Position numbers and translations under genes: made by a program. A DNA stretch of 64,000 nt, taken from positions 248,001 through 312,000 of the forward strand of contig NZ_WHJG01000002.1 of NCBI RefSeq assembly GCF_011682175.1, read 5' to 3'. Each line of letters starts with the position of its first letter. Within the stretch, counting starts at the first letter, position 1. Under the pieces are notes generated by a model. The model saw nothing but the letters and a program-made list of their open reading frames with translations. It was not told the DNA's origin and ran no database searches. Below are positions 1-7,708 of this stretch, piece by piece. The stretch is from Massilia frigida (GTDB lineage: Bacteria; Pseudomonadota; Gammaproteobacteria; Burkholderiales; Burkholderiaceae_D).

Positions 1-345
1 CGCCGCTTTTGGGAGCGCGGCCAGCATCCGGATGCGCTGCTGCCGGACTATAAGAACTCCGGCGCGCCGGGCAAGACGCGCGGCTCCAGCGCCAACGTCA
101 AACGTGGCCGGCCGCGCAAAGCGGGCAGCCATCCGGGCCTCAATGCCGACGACGGCATCCGCCGCACCTTTCACGCGGCCGTGGCGCGGTACAGCGCCAC
201 CCATGCCGAGTTCTCGCGGCGCGGCGCGTACCGGCAAATGATCCAGGACTTCTTCGAGGCCCGCGATGCCGAACTGCTGCCCACCTTCGGCCAGTTCAAT
301 TACTGGATCGGCAAGGACGTGCCCGCCGCCAGCACCTCGGCCTGA
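1..345 (+). pseudogene. TnsB/TniA-like transposase fragment (5' end outside window)
   Basis: Frame 1 is open from the window edge to a TGA at 343-345 (114 codons visible). The peptide begins RRFWERGQHPDALLPDYKNS and continues with a KRGRPRK basic patch, then ends near GQFNYWIGKD. This pattern (YW..GQ..NALLP.Y..SG..GK.R, then KRGRPR, then ..QF.YW..K) is what I remember from the N-terminal helix-turn-helix region of Tn7 TnsB/TniA-family DDE transposases. In that family several hundred residues of DDE catalytic core should follow, but here the frame stops and the next gene begins 90 bases later. I therefore infer a truncated remnant. The left part is not visible, so an intact upstream portion cannot be excluded. 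Confidence 0.55.
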
Positions 346-436
346 ACCATCGCCCCGGCGCACCGTGCCAGCTTGGTGCGGCGCATCGGGAACGCTCGCT
401 TGCAGCAACAAGGGCCGCCTTCGCCCAGCCCTTGTT

Positions 437-1312
437 CTATGCGGACAAGGCTTCTCCGCAGTCCTTGCAATACTTCGCTTCCGGCTCATGCCCTTCGCTC
501 AGGCACGAAGGGCAGGTCCGGTTGGTGGGCTTCCAGTTCATGCGCTGCGATGTCATTTCCGCCGTCACGATCCCGGTCGGCACCGCCAGCACGCCCCATC
601 CCAGCAGCATCATGAACGAGGCGATAAACCGGCCCAGGGTGGTCTGCGGGGTCAGGTCGCCATAGCCGACCGTGGTCATGGTCACGGTGGCCCAGTACAT
701 CGCCATCGGAATGCTGGTAAAGCCGTTCTTCGGGCCTTCGACCACGTACATCACGGTGCCCAGGATGAGCACAGCCATCATCACCACCGACAGGAAGATG
801 AGGATCTTGCGTCCGCTCGCGCGCAGGGCGCGCCCAAGCCGGAGGTATTCGTCGATGTACAGCGTAAGCTTGAAGATGCGGAAGATGCGCAGCAAACGCA
901 GGATGCGGATGTCGAGGAAGGCCGACGCTTCCGGCACCAGCAGCGCAAACCAGGTCGGCAGCACCGACACCAGGTCGATCACGCCGAAAAAGCTGCTCGC
1001 GTAGCGCCACGGATGGCGCACGCAGCACAGGCGCGCAATGTATTCGGCGGTGAACAGGAGCGTGAAGGTCCACTCGAGCACGTTGAGCGGCTTCTCGAGC
1101 CGGCCCACTACCGACGGCACGCTGTCGAGAATGACGACCGTGATACTGAGCAGGATGACGGCCACCAGCAGCACGTCGAAATGGCGGCCGGCGCTGGTAT
1201 CGGCTTCAAAGATAATCGTGTAGACGCGCCGGCGCAGGCCGCTGTCCGGCTTGCCGAAAGCGGGCGGCGTGTGCGGCGCAATGTCCGCCGCCGGCGTGGT
1301 TTGTTCTGTCAT
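437..1312 (-). CDS. Voltage-gated ion channel family protein (probable K+ channel)
   Basis: 291 residues with a six-transmembrane channel layout. S1 is around residue 45 (LLVAVILLSITVVILDSV), followed by S2 and S3. S4 is rich in regularly spaced arginines (RILRLLRIFRIFKL). S5 is followed by a pore loop carrying the potassium selectivity filter TVGYGDLTP, then S6. After S6 the C-terminus holds CPSC and CKDCG, a likely small zinc ribbon, instead of an RCK domain. It is an inner-membrane protein that probably conducts K+. It lies 12 bases downstream of the VOC gene, so the three leftward genes 2302 to 437 may be cotranscribed. The family is clear; gating and physiological role are not. Confidence 0.9.
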   Translation of the reverse strand: MTEQTTPAADIAPHTPPAFGKPDSGLRRRVYTIIFEADTSAGRHFDVLLVAVILLSITVVILDSVPSVVGRLEKPLNVLEWTFTLLFTAEYIARLCCVRHPWRYASSFFGVIDLVSVLPTWFALLVPEASAFLDIRILRLLRIFRIFKLTLYIDEYLRLGRALRASGRKILIFLSVVMMAVLILGTVMYVVEGPKNGFTSIPMAMYWATVTMTTVGYGDLTPQTTLGRFIASFMMLLGWGVLAVPTGIVTAEMTSQRMNWKPTNRTCPSCLSEGHEPEAKYCKDCGEALSA

Positions 1313-1324
1313 CGTCGTGTGCGA

Positions 1325-1735
1325 TCAGCCCGGCCAGGCCGGACCTTTCAGCTCGACCGTGTTGCCTTCGGGGTCGTCCAGGTAGATCGACGGCCCCTCT
1401 CCTTCGGCGCCGTAACGCGATTCGACCGCGCCGGGTGTGACGCCGCATGCAATCAGATGGGTGCGGATCGACCCGGCATCGAAGGGCTCCACCCGAAAAC
1501 ACAGATGGTCCATATTGCGCCCTTCGCGTCCGGGCGGCGCGCCGCCAGAGCGTCCCAGTTTACCGTCGACCGGCACCAGGTCGACCAGCGCAGCGCCAGC
1601 GCGCAGCTGCACCAGGCCTATGTCGTCCTGGCGCCGTTCGATCGTACAGCCAAGCACCTGGCAGTAGAACGTGGTCATGGCGCCGAGGTCCACCACCCGC
1701 AGGACCACATGGTCGATGTGACGTATGCGTATCAT
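1325..1735 (-). CDS. VOC (glyoxalase/bleomycin resistance fold) family protein
   Basis: 136 residues. It opens with the VOC signature HIDHVVLRVVDLGAMTTFYC and ends with YLDDPEGNTVELKGP, matching the paired beta-alpha-beta-beta-beta modules of glyoxalase I-like proteins. Potential metal ligands are the N-terminal His, the central His in NMDHLCFRV and the C-terminal Glu in VELKG. VOC proteins include dioxygenases, isomerases and resistance proteins, and nothing here identifies a substrate. It sits 15 bases after the FMN reductase gene and 12 bases before the channel gene, in the same direction. Confidence 0.88.
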   Translation of the reverse strand: MIRIRHIDHVVLRVVDLGAMTTFYCQVLGCTIERRQDDIGLVQLRAGAALVDLVPVDGKLGRSGGAPPGREGRNMDHLCFRVEPFDAGSIRTHLIACGVTPGAVESRYGAEGEGPSIYLDDPEGNTVELKGPAWPG

Positions 1736-1750
1736 GACCGCCTCCTTGCC

Positions 1751-2302
1751 TTAGTCGGCGTGACGTTCGACCCAGACCGCGAACGCGTCGACGAACTTCT
1801 TCAGGAAGGCTTTGGTGCTGTCGTTGGTGAGCGTGTCGCCGTCGTAATGGCTGCCGATATTGGCCAGGTAGGCTTCGGGCTGCTGCATGGCGGGCATGTT
1901 CAGGAACACCAGCGACTGGCGCAGGTGATGGTTGGCGCCGAATGCGCCGAGCGCGCCCGGCGTGACGCTGACCACGGCGCACGGCTTGCTGCCCCACGCG
2001 CTCTGGCCGTACGGACGCGAGCCGACGTCGATCGCATTTTTCAGCGCGGCGGGCACCGAGCGGTTGTATTCCGGGGTGCAGAACAGGACCCCGTCGAATT
2101 CCTTGAGCTTGTCGCGGAACTCGGTGTACACCGGCGGCGGCGCGGCGTCGTCGTCCTGGTTGTACAGGGGCAGCTGGCCGATCTCGACGATCTCCATGTC
2201 GAGCGTGGGCGGCGCCAGCAGCATCAGCGTCCTGGCGACCTTGCGGTTGAATGAATCCTTGCGCAAGCTGCCAATGATGACAGCGATTTTTCTAGAAGCC
2301 AT
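1751..2302 (-). CDS. NADPH-dependent FMN reductase family protein
   Basis: 183 residues from an ATG preceded by GAAAGGACC; a longer reading to 2362 adds only a proline-rich stretch with no ribosome binding site. The flavodoxin-like fold is shown by IGSLRKDSFNRKVARTL (FMN phosphate loop) near the N-terminus and by TPEYNRSVPAALKNAIDV, the hallmark of the NADPH-dependent FMN reductase / azoreductase / chromate reductase family (PF03358). It is expected to be a cytosolic FMN-dependent NAD(P)H oxidoreductase acting on quinones, azo compounds or chromate. First gene of a likely three-gene leftward unit with the VOC and channel genes. Confidence 0.9.
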   Translation of the reverse strand: MASRKIAVIIGSLRKDSFNRKVARTLMLLAPPTLDMEIVEIGQLPLYNQDDDAAPPPVYTEFRDKLKEFDGVLFCTPEYNRSVPAALKNAIDVGSRPYGQSAWGSKPCAVVSVTPGALGAFGANHHLRQSLVFLNMPAMQQPEAYLANIGSHYDGDTLTNDSTKAFLKKFVDAFAVWVERHAD

Positions 2303-2411
2303 GTTGGTCCTTTCGGGGGGTGGTCGTTCGGTCGGCGGTGGGTGAATTGTAAATCTTAACAATTTTCACAGCACCGCGCGCGCTTTCCTGAACACCCCTC
2401 GAACGGCAACC

Positions 2412-3050
2412 TTAGTAAGCCACAGTGAAACGCTGGCGGCTGTGCGCCGGCTTTTCCAGTTCATCGATCATGGCCACCGCATAGTCTTCCACCGAAATGG
2501 CGCTCTTGCCGTCGGCGTCAAGCAGCAGCGCGTTGCCACCCAGGCGGAATACCCCGCTGCGCTGGCCGGGAGAAATCATGGCGGCGGGACTGAGCATGGT
2601 CCAGTCGAGCGAGGCCTCGGCGCGCAGCAGCGCGAGCGACTGGCGCGCGCCTTCGGCACTGGCGCGGTACTGCTCCGGAAAGTCCGGCGAATCGAGCAGC
2701 TGCGCGCCGGGCGCCACTTCCAGCGAACCGGCACCGCCGACCATCAGCAGGCGCGGCACGCGCGCTTCCTTGACGGCGGCGATGATGTTGCGCGCGCCGC
2801 TCACGTAGTAAGCCTGCACATCGCCCTGGGCATGGCCGCTGAAGGCCGACAGCACGGCATCGGCGCCGGCCAGCTGCGCGGTCAGCGCGGCGACATCCAT
2901 CACGTCCACTGCGCGCGCCTGGAGCCGCTCGCGCGCGGCCAGCTTGTCCGGGCGGGTCGACAGCGCGCTGACCGCATGGCCGCGATTGAGGGCTTCATTA
3001 AGCAAGGCTGTGCCGATAAATCCGGTGGCGCCGATCAGTACGATGTTCAT
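2412..3050 (-). CDS. NAD(P)-binding oxidoreductase (atypical SDR, NmrA-like)
   Basis: 212 residues. The N-terminus MNIVLIGATGFIGTALLNEA is a Rossmann dinucleotide-binding loop (GATGFIG). There is no Tyr-x-x-x-Lys catalytic pair of classical SDRs, and the C-terminus (SVEDYAVAMIDELEKPAHSR) is typical of the NAD(P)H-binding PF13460 proteins. These act as redox sensors, quinone oxidoreductases or flavin reductase-like proteins. It is divergently transcribed from the LysR regulator gene starting at 3253, with 202 bases between them, so it is the most likely target of that regulator. Confidence 0.85.
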   Translation of the reverse strand: MNIVLIGATGFIGTALLNEALNRGHAVSALSTRPDKLAARERLQARAVDVMDVAALTAQLAGADAVLSAFSGHAQGDVQAYYVSGARNIIAAVKEARVPRLLMVGGAGSLEVAPGAQLLDSPDFPEQYRASAEGARQSLALLRAEASLDWTMLSPAAMISPGQRSGVFRLGGNALLLDADGKSAISVEDYAVAMIDELEKPAHSRQRFTVAY

Positions 3051-3223
3051 TGCGAGACTCCTGCTGTGGTTTGGATGAGATGCATGATGACAGCAAGAAT
3101 TGATTCGATAAATAGCAGTTGAAAAAATTCATTGTTACTGAATTCTAATCAATTAAGGAGTCATACGCACAACGGTGCACGCCGCCGATGGCGATTGATC
3201 GCCCAAGTCGCATGGTTGATAAT

Positions 3224-3250
3224 GGATTGATTTCAATGCCTTATCAATCC
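3224..3250. promoter_or_regulatory. Inverted repeat, candidate LysR operator
   Basis: GGATTGAT (3224-3231) and ATCAATCC (3243-3250) form a perfect 8-base inverted repeat with an 11-base spacer. That spacing fits the T-N11-A dyad class bound by LysR-type regulators. It ends two bases before the LysR start codon, so it fits autoregulation together with control of the divergent NAD-binding gene. Binding is inferred, not shown. Confidence 0.5.
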
Positions 3251-3252
3251 CG

Positions 3253-4167
3253 ATGACGCCTCTCGATCAGATCGACCTGAACAGCCTGACCATCTTCGAT
3301 GCCGTTGCCGAGGCGGGCAGTTTTACTGCCGCGGCGGACCGGCTGGGTGTAGCCAAGGCCAGGATCAGCGTGCAGATAGCGCGCCTGGAGCGCCAGCTGG
3401 GCGTGTCGCTGTTCACCCGCACCACGCGCCAGGTGGCGCCCACCGACGCCGGGCGCGCGCTGCACGCGCAATGCCAGCCGCTGCTGCGCGCCCTGTCCGA
3501 CGCGCTGGCGCAGGCCGGCAGCGACCAGGGCGAATTGTCCGGCATGCTGCGCATCTCCACCACGGCGCTGCAGGTGGCGCACGCCATCGGTCCGGCGCTG
3601 GTGCAGTTCATGGCGCTGCATCCGCGCATCACGGTCGACCTGCGCACCGCCGACAAAGTAGTCGACATGATCGCCGAAGGCATCGACCTGTCGTTTCGCA
3701 TGGGCTGGCTGCGCGACTCGACCCAGCGCGCCATCAAGCTCGGGGAATTCTCGCAGCATGTGGTGGCGGCGCCATCGTATTTGCGCCAGCGCGGTTATCC
3801 GGCCACGCCGCAGGACCTGGTGCGGCACGACTGGGTGGCGCTGTCGCTGATGCGCACCCCGCACACCTGGACGTTCACCGGAGCCGATGGCGCCGAGACC
3901 GTGGTGCAGACCAATTCGCGCATGCAGGTCGATTCGCCCGCCGCCTTGCTGGCGCTGATCGAGCAAGGCGCCGGGATCACGGTGCTGGAGGGGCAAACGC
4001 TGGCTGCGGGCCTGAAGGCCGGCGCCGTGGTCGAACTGCTGCCGCAATGGTCGCTGCCGCGCGGCGGCATGTATGCCGTGCTGCCGCCGGGACGCCAGGC
4101 GCCGGCGCGGGTGCGCGCCTTCATCGACTTTTACCGGGACTATCTGCTGCGCGCGGCGACGCCTTGA
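3253..4167 (+). CDS. LysR family transcriptional regulator
   Basis: 304 residues, standard for the family. A winged helix-turn-helix occupies roughly residues 8-65 (SLTIFDAVAEAGSFTAAADR, then ISVQIARLERQLGVSLFTRT), followed by a LysR substrate-binding domain from about residue 90. The start is the first ATG in frame and gives the usual N-terminus. The upstream gene is a divergent NAD-binding oxidoreductase, the classic LysR-target layout. The effector cannot be inferred. Confidence 0.92.
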   Translation: MTPLDQIDLNSLTIFDAVAEAGSFTAAADRLGVAKARISVQIARLERQLGVSLFTRTTRQVAPTDAGRALHAQCQPLLRALSDALAQAGSDQGELSGMLRISTTALQVAHAIGPALVQFMALHPRITVDLRTADKVVDMIAEGIDLSFRMGWLRDSTQRAIKLGEFSQHVVAAPSYLRQRGYPATPQDLVRHDWVALSLMRTPHTWTFTGADGAETVVQTNSRMQVDSPAALLALIEQGAGITVLEGQTLAAGLKAGAVVELLPQWSLPRGGMYAVLPPGRQAPARVRAFIDFYRDYLLRAATP

Positions 4168-4226
4168 CGATCGGGCAGCCCATCGTGCGGTATGATCTTC
4201 GAGGTGTTTACAGGGGGACAAGCGGC

Positions 4227-4679
4227 ATGACTAAAAAAGATGAAGTGGTGCGGGAAATGGCCGGCATGCTGCTGGAATTCATGGCCTTGACCAGGCTCGA
4301 TTGGGATGCCACCTATTTCCGCTTCGCCAGGCCTGGCGGAGGGACGACCAGCTCCGAATGGCTGTATCGAAAAGACAGGGAATTGAATTATTTCCAGGGC
4401 ATGGCACAGCTGGAAATGAGATATCAGACCACGCTGGAGAAGCTGGCGGAGGATTTATCCGACGCGATGGTCAGCGAGGGGCGGGAGCGGCCTGTCGTCA
4501 TCGTCGCCACGGTCGATAGCGGGAAAAATTACAATCTGAAGTTCGATTACAAAAACCCCTCCGCACTGGAGATTCGGCTGCTCAGTCTGGGAACGGCGAA
4601 TTCCTATTTTGGCGATGACATCGTCATCGATAAAACCGTCGGGGAATTTCAGGAGCACTTGAAAGGCCTGGCGCCGTAA
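4227..4679 (+). CDS. Hypothetical protein, weakly reminiscent of YezG/DUF600-type immunity proteins
   Basis: 150 residues from ATG 4227, with GGGG 8-11 bases upstream. Soluble, acidic, with no signal peptide. The second half (VVIVATVDSGKNYNLKFDY) and the spacing of aromatic residues remind me of the YezG-like DUF600 immunity/antitoxin fold, but I cannot confirm it. It is somewhat richer in AT codons (aaa, gaa, aat, att) than its neighbours, which may mean recent acquisition. It lies 59 bases after the LysR gene and has no toxin gene next to it. A GC-rich hairpin without a T-tract follows (4690-4718). Confidence 0.65.
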   Translation: MTKKDEVVREMAGMLLEFMALTRLDWDATYFRFARPGGGTTSSEWLYRKDRELNYFQGMAQLEMRYQTTLEKLAEDLSDAMVSEGRERPVVIVATVDSGKNYNLKFDYKNPSALEIRLLSLGTANSYFGDDIVIDKTVGEFQEHLKGLAP

Positions 4680-4720
4680 GACGGCAAAACCCCGGCGCCG
4701 GCATCGAATGAACCGGGGCC

Positions 4721-5041
4721 TTACAGCCAGCGGTTGACTGGGGCGTTGCGCAGGCACGCCGTCATGCGCGCTTCGTCGACGATGCCGCGGCCTGTCAGCT
4801 GCGCGCCAATCTCAAGGAAGATCGCTTGATCTTCGGCGCAGCCGGTGTTCGCGCACAGCAGGTCGAGCGCCTGTTCCAGCACCCGCGCCTGCGCCGCCTC
4901 GTGCGCCGCGACGATCAGGTCGCGCATGCGCAGCTTGAGGCGGCGGTTGGCGCGCTCGCCCTCGTCCTCGCTGCCGAAGTCAGTGCCGTAGTAGCGATCG
5001 ACATCGTCTGCCAGCGCCGCCAATTGTTCGAGCAAATCCAC
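4721..5041 (-). CDS. Hypothetical small helical protein
   Basis: 106 residues from a GTG at 5041, two bases after the stop of the preceding gene; this start is chosen for the coupling, and AGGA lies just upstream. Predicted almost entirely helical (LLEQLAALADDVDRYYGTDF, then an amphipathic stretch with RVLEQALDLL). No recognised domain. It is the last gene of a leftward unit MarR - MFS - hypothetical - hypothetical, so expression with the efflux pump is likely. Confidence 0.6.
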   Translation of the reverse strand: MDLLEQLAALADDVDRYYGTDFGSEDEGERANRRLKLRMRDLIVAAHEAAQARVLEQALDLLCANTGCAEDQAIFLEIGAQLTGRGIVDEARMTACLRNAPVNRWL

Positions 5042-5043
5042 CG

Positions 5044-5352
5044 CTAAATCCTGCCACGCCGGAACTCGGCCAGAAATTTCTTCGCCTGCGCGGCGCTCAG
5101 GACGACCACCGGATCGCCATGCCACGCATACAAAAACGGCGTGCCGCCCAGGCGATCGGTTAATTTGGCCGACAGCAGGAAGCGGGTGCCGGGCGGATGG
5201 AGCGCCGGGTCCACCAGCGCCCGCGCGCACTGCACGCGCAGGCTGGGGGCAAAGGCTTGCCCCGCCATCGGGCGGACGCGCAAGGCGCCGCTGCGCGCAT
5301 CGACGAACGATTCGACCGCCACGTCGCGGTAAGCCCAGGTATCGCGTGCCAT
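5044..5352 (-). CDS. Hypothetical protein downstream of MFS transporter
   Basis: 102 residues beginning MARDTWAYRDVAVESFVD. It begins two bases after the MFS stop codon, so it is translationally close-packed with the transporter. Mixed alpha/beta composition, containing GTRFLLSAKLTDRLGGTPFL and WHGDPVVVLS; no signal peptide or membrane segment. I do not recognise the family. The reading frame is supported by the tight spacing on both sides. Confidence 0.65.
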   Translation of the reverse strand: MARDTWAYRDVAVESFVDARSGALRVRPMAGQAFAPSLRVQCARALVDPALHPPGTRFLLSAKLTDRLGGTPFLYAWHGDPVVVLSAAQAKKFLAEFRRGRI

Positions 5353-5354
5353 GC

Positions 5355-6596
5355 TTATGCCTTCACTGCCAGCGCCGGTGCGCGAACGACATGCGCTTCG
5401 CGGATCGGCAGGTTGATGAGGGCCGCGGCCAGGGCGAGCACGATGTCGGCGTACCACATCCAGGTAAAGTCGCCATAGGCCACGAACGAGAGCCCGCCGA
5501 GCCACGCGCCGAAGAAGCCGCCCACCTGGTGCGACAGCAGCGTCAAGCCGAACAGCGTCGACAGGTAGCGCATGCCGAACAGTTTGCCGACCAGGCCCGC
5601 CGTGGGCGGCACCGTCGCCAGCCAGGTGAAACCGAGCGCGCCGGCGAACAGGTAGAAGGTCATGGCGGTCTTGGGCGCCAGCAGGAAGGCGATGACGATC
5701 ACGGCGCGGCTGGCGTACATCAGGGCCAGCAGGGACTTCATGCGGTAGCGGGTCGACAGCGCGCCGGCGGTCAGGCTGCCGGCGATGTTGAACAAGCCGA
5801 TCAGCGCAAGCGCATTGGCCGACACGCCCGCCGGCAGGCCGCACAGGCCCACCTCGCCCGGCAAGTGCGTGACCAGGAAGGCGATGTGAAAGCCGCAGGT
5901 GAAAAAGCCGGCGTGCAGGCACAGGTAGCTGCGGTCGCGCAGGGCGATCTTGATCTGCGCGCCCAGGCCGATGCCGGGTGCATCAAGCGGCTTGGGCGGC
6001 GCCGCGATAGCGGGATCGGGCTTGGCCAGCCCGGCGCCCTTGCGCAGCGGCCAGGCCAGGGGAATCGTGAGCAGAGTGGTGGCCGCCATGGTCAGCATCG
6101 CCGCGATCCAGCCGGCGCTGTTGATGATCGCCTGCATCAGCGGCGCGAACACGAACTGGCCGAACGAACCGCCGGCGTTGATGAAGCCCGCCGCGAACGG
6201 CCGACGCGCGGCCGGCAAGCGCTGCGCGGTGGCGCCGATCAGGATCGAAAAGCTGCCCGCGCCCGCCCCCGCCGCCGTCAACACGCCCATGGTCAGCATC
6301 AGGCCCCACTGCGAGGACACGAATGGCGTTAGCGCCATGCCCGCCGCGAGCATGACGGCGCCGAGGATGATGACCTTGGCCGAGCCCCATTTGTCCGCCA
6401 CCGCGCCGAACACCGGCTGCGCCGCGCCCCACACGAACTGGCCGATCGCCATGGCGAAGCTGATCGAGGCCACGCCCAGCCCGGTCGAGGTGTTAATCGG
6501 CGAGAGAAACAGGCCGGTGGTCAGGCGCGCGCCCATCGTGATCATCAGTATCGCCGAGGCGGCGAGGATCAGCAGCCACGCGGCGCGCGCCGTCAT
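5355..6596 (-). CDS. MFS transporter (probable drug or metabolite efflux)
   Basis: 413 residues from the ATG one base after the MarR stop; an upstream in-frame ATG (6614) would overlap marR by 17 bases. About 12 hydrophobic segments. It starts with WLLILAASAILMITMGARLT, resembling the oxalate/formate antiporter-like MFS subfamily (GxR.x.GLFL.P). The loop 2-3 region (FGAVADKWGSAKVIILG) has the MFS motif A shape. It lies directly downstream of and almost overlaps a MarR regulator, an arrangement typical of substrate-inducible efflux or uptake. Substrate unknown. Confidence 0.88.
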   Translation of the reverse strand: MTARAAWLLILAASAILMITMGARLTTGLFLSPINTSTGLGVASISFAMAIGQFVWGAAQPVFGAVADKWGSAKVIILGAVMLAAGMALTPFVSSQWGLMLTMGVLTAAGAGAGSFSILIGATAQRLPAARRPFAAGFINAGGSFGQFVFAPLMQAIINSAGWIAAMLTMAATTLLTIPLAWPLRKGAGLAKPDPAIAAPPKPLDAPGIGLGAQIKIALRDRSYLCLHAGFFTCGFHIAFLVTHLPGEVGLCGLPAGVSANALALIGLFNIAGSLTAGALSTRYRMKSLLALMYASRAVIVIAFLLAPKTAMTFYLFAGALGFTWLATVPPTAGLVGKLFGMRYLSTLFGLTLLSHQVGGFFGAWLGGLSFVAYGDFTWMWYADIVLALAAALINLPIREAHVVRAPALAVKA

Positions 6597-6597
6597 C

Positions 6598-7062
6598 TCA
6601 TTCTGGGTGGGCATGGGGCAGGTCCTCGATCAGTGGAGTGAGTTGGGTAAGCGTGCTTTCCAGCTGGGCGTGCAGGGCGCGCACGGCCTCGCGCCCGACC
6701 AGTTGTTCGAAAGCGTGCTGGGCGCCGCACCACACCGGGTAGGAGGCGGCGAGTTTTTGCTGCCCGGCCAAGGTGATGGTGACGATGCGCTGGCGGCTGT
6801 CGGCACCGGGGCGCGCGACGACCCAGCCGGCTTCCATCAGCGGCTTGAGGTTGCGCGTGAGCGTGGTGCGTTCCATGCCCAGGCGTTCGGCCAGCTCGGC
6901 CACCGGCAACGCCTCGCGCGCGACGTTGGCCAGCACGCTGTACTGGGTGGTCTTCAGGCCCACGGCGGCCATATGGTGGTCGTACACGCGCGACATGGCG
7001 CGCGTGAGCTTGCGCAGCTTGAAGCAGGTACAGCCCAGCGGTTTTTCAATCGGATCGGTCAT
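6598..7062 (-). CDS. MarR family transcriptional regulator
   Basis: 154 residues from the ATG at 7062 (MTDPIEKPLGCTCFKLRKLT); an alternative start lies 33 bases upstream. A winged helix-turn-helix spans about residues 45-105 (YSVLANVAREALPVAELAER, then MERTTLTRNLKPLMEAGWV and the wing DSRQRIVTITLAG). Two cysteines in LGCTCFKL near the N-terminus could make it redox-responsive, but that is speculation. It probably represses its own operon with the MFS gene 5355-6596. Confidence 0.9.
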   Translation of the reverse strand: MTDPIEKPLGCTCFKLRKLTRAMSRVYDHHMAAVGLKTTQYSVLANVAREALPVAELAERLGMERTTLTRNLKPLMEAGWVVARPGADSRQRIVTITLAGQQKLAASYPVWCGAQHAFEQLVGREAVRALHAQLESTLTQLTPLIEDLPHAHPE

Positions 7063-7174
7063 ATTGTGGCGCTGCGGAAATAGGTGCAGGTACACTGATT
7101 GTTTGAAGTATATTACAATTCACGAACCGTGTGCGCATCTCCCGGCTTTTTAACCATCAAGCAAAAGGATGATC

Positions 7175-7708
7175 ATGGAACAGCAAGACAAACGCCAGCA
7201 ATGGCTGGACGAGGCCGCTGCAATGCGCGCCAGACTGGCCGCGCCGGGCGTGGCGGACCGCGCCACCTTGCGTAGCAGCAGCGGCATGGAATTTTTGGAT
7301 GGCATCGGCAGCGGCGCCCTGCCCCCGGCGCCGATCGCGCACTTGATGGGGATCCTGCCGATGTCGGTGGAGCCCGGCCGCACGGTATTCCAGGGAACCC
7401 CGGAGCGGGCGCACTACAACCCGAGCGGCGTGGTGCACGGCGGCTACGCGGCGACCATGCTCGACACCGCGCTCGGCTGCGCGATCCACACGATGCTCCC
7501 GGCCGGCAAGGGATACACGACCCTGGAGCTGAAGGTGAACCATATCCGCGCGATGGCCGATACGACCGGGCCGGTGCGGGCCGAGGCGACGGTGGTCAGC
7601 GTGGGGGGCCAGGTCGGCGTTGCCGAGGCGCGCATCACCGATGCGAACGGCAAGCTGTACGCCTTTGCGACGACAACCTGCCTGGTATTCGATATCAGCG
7701 CTGGCTGA
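7175..7708 (+). CDS. PaaI-family hotdog-fold thioesterase
   Basis: 177 residues; the ATG at 7175 is chosen over the one at 7169 because AAAAGG lies 5 bases ahead. The diagnostic hotdog motif is YNPSGVVHGGYAATMLDTAL (HGG loop and active-site acid region), followed by GYTTLELKVNHIRAM, typical of PaaI/YbgC acyl-CoA thioesterases (PF03061). Probably hydrolyses aromatic or short acyl-CoA esters in the cytosol. Its 3' end overlaps the convergent curlin-repeat gene by 14 bases. Confidence 0.9.
   Translation: MEQQDKRQQWLDEAAAMRARLAAPGVADRATLRSSSGMEFLDGIGSGALPPAPIAHLMGILPMSVEPGRTVFQGTPERAHYNPSGVVHGGYAATMLDTALGCAIHTMLPAGKGYTTLELKVNHIRAMADTTGPVRAEATVVSVGGQVGVAEARITDANGKLYAFATTTCLVFDISAG

Noticed and set aside
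266-2254. Very long open frame (over 600 codons) on the plus strand
   Set aside because: It runs antisense through the channel, VOC and FMN reductase genes, whose motifs are unmistakable; the composition (Arg/His/Gln-rich) is the usual GC-rich shadow.
4690-4718. Hairpin CCCCGG / CCGGGG between convergent genes as a terminator
   Set aside because: Stem of only six bases with a 17-base loop and no T-tract in either direction.
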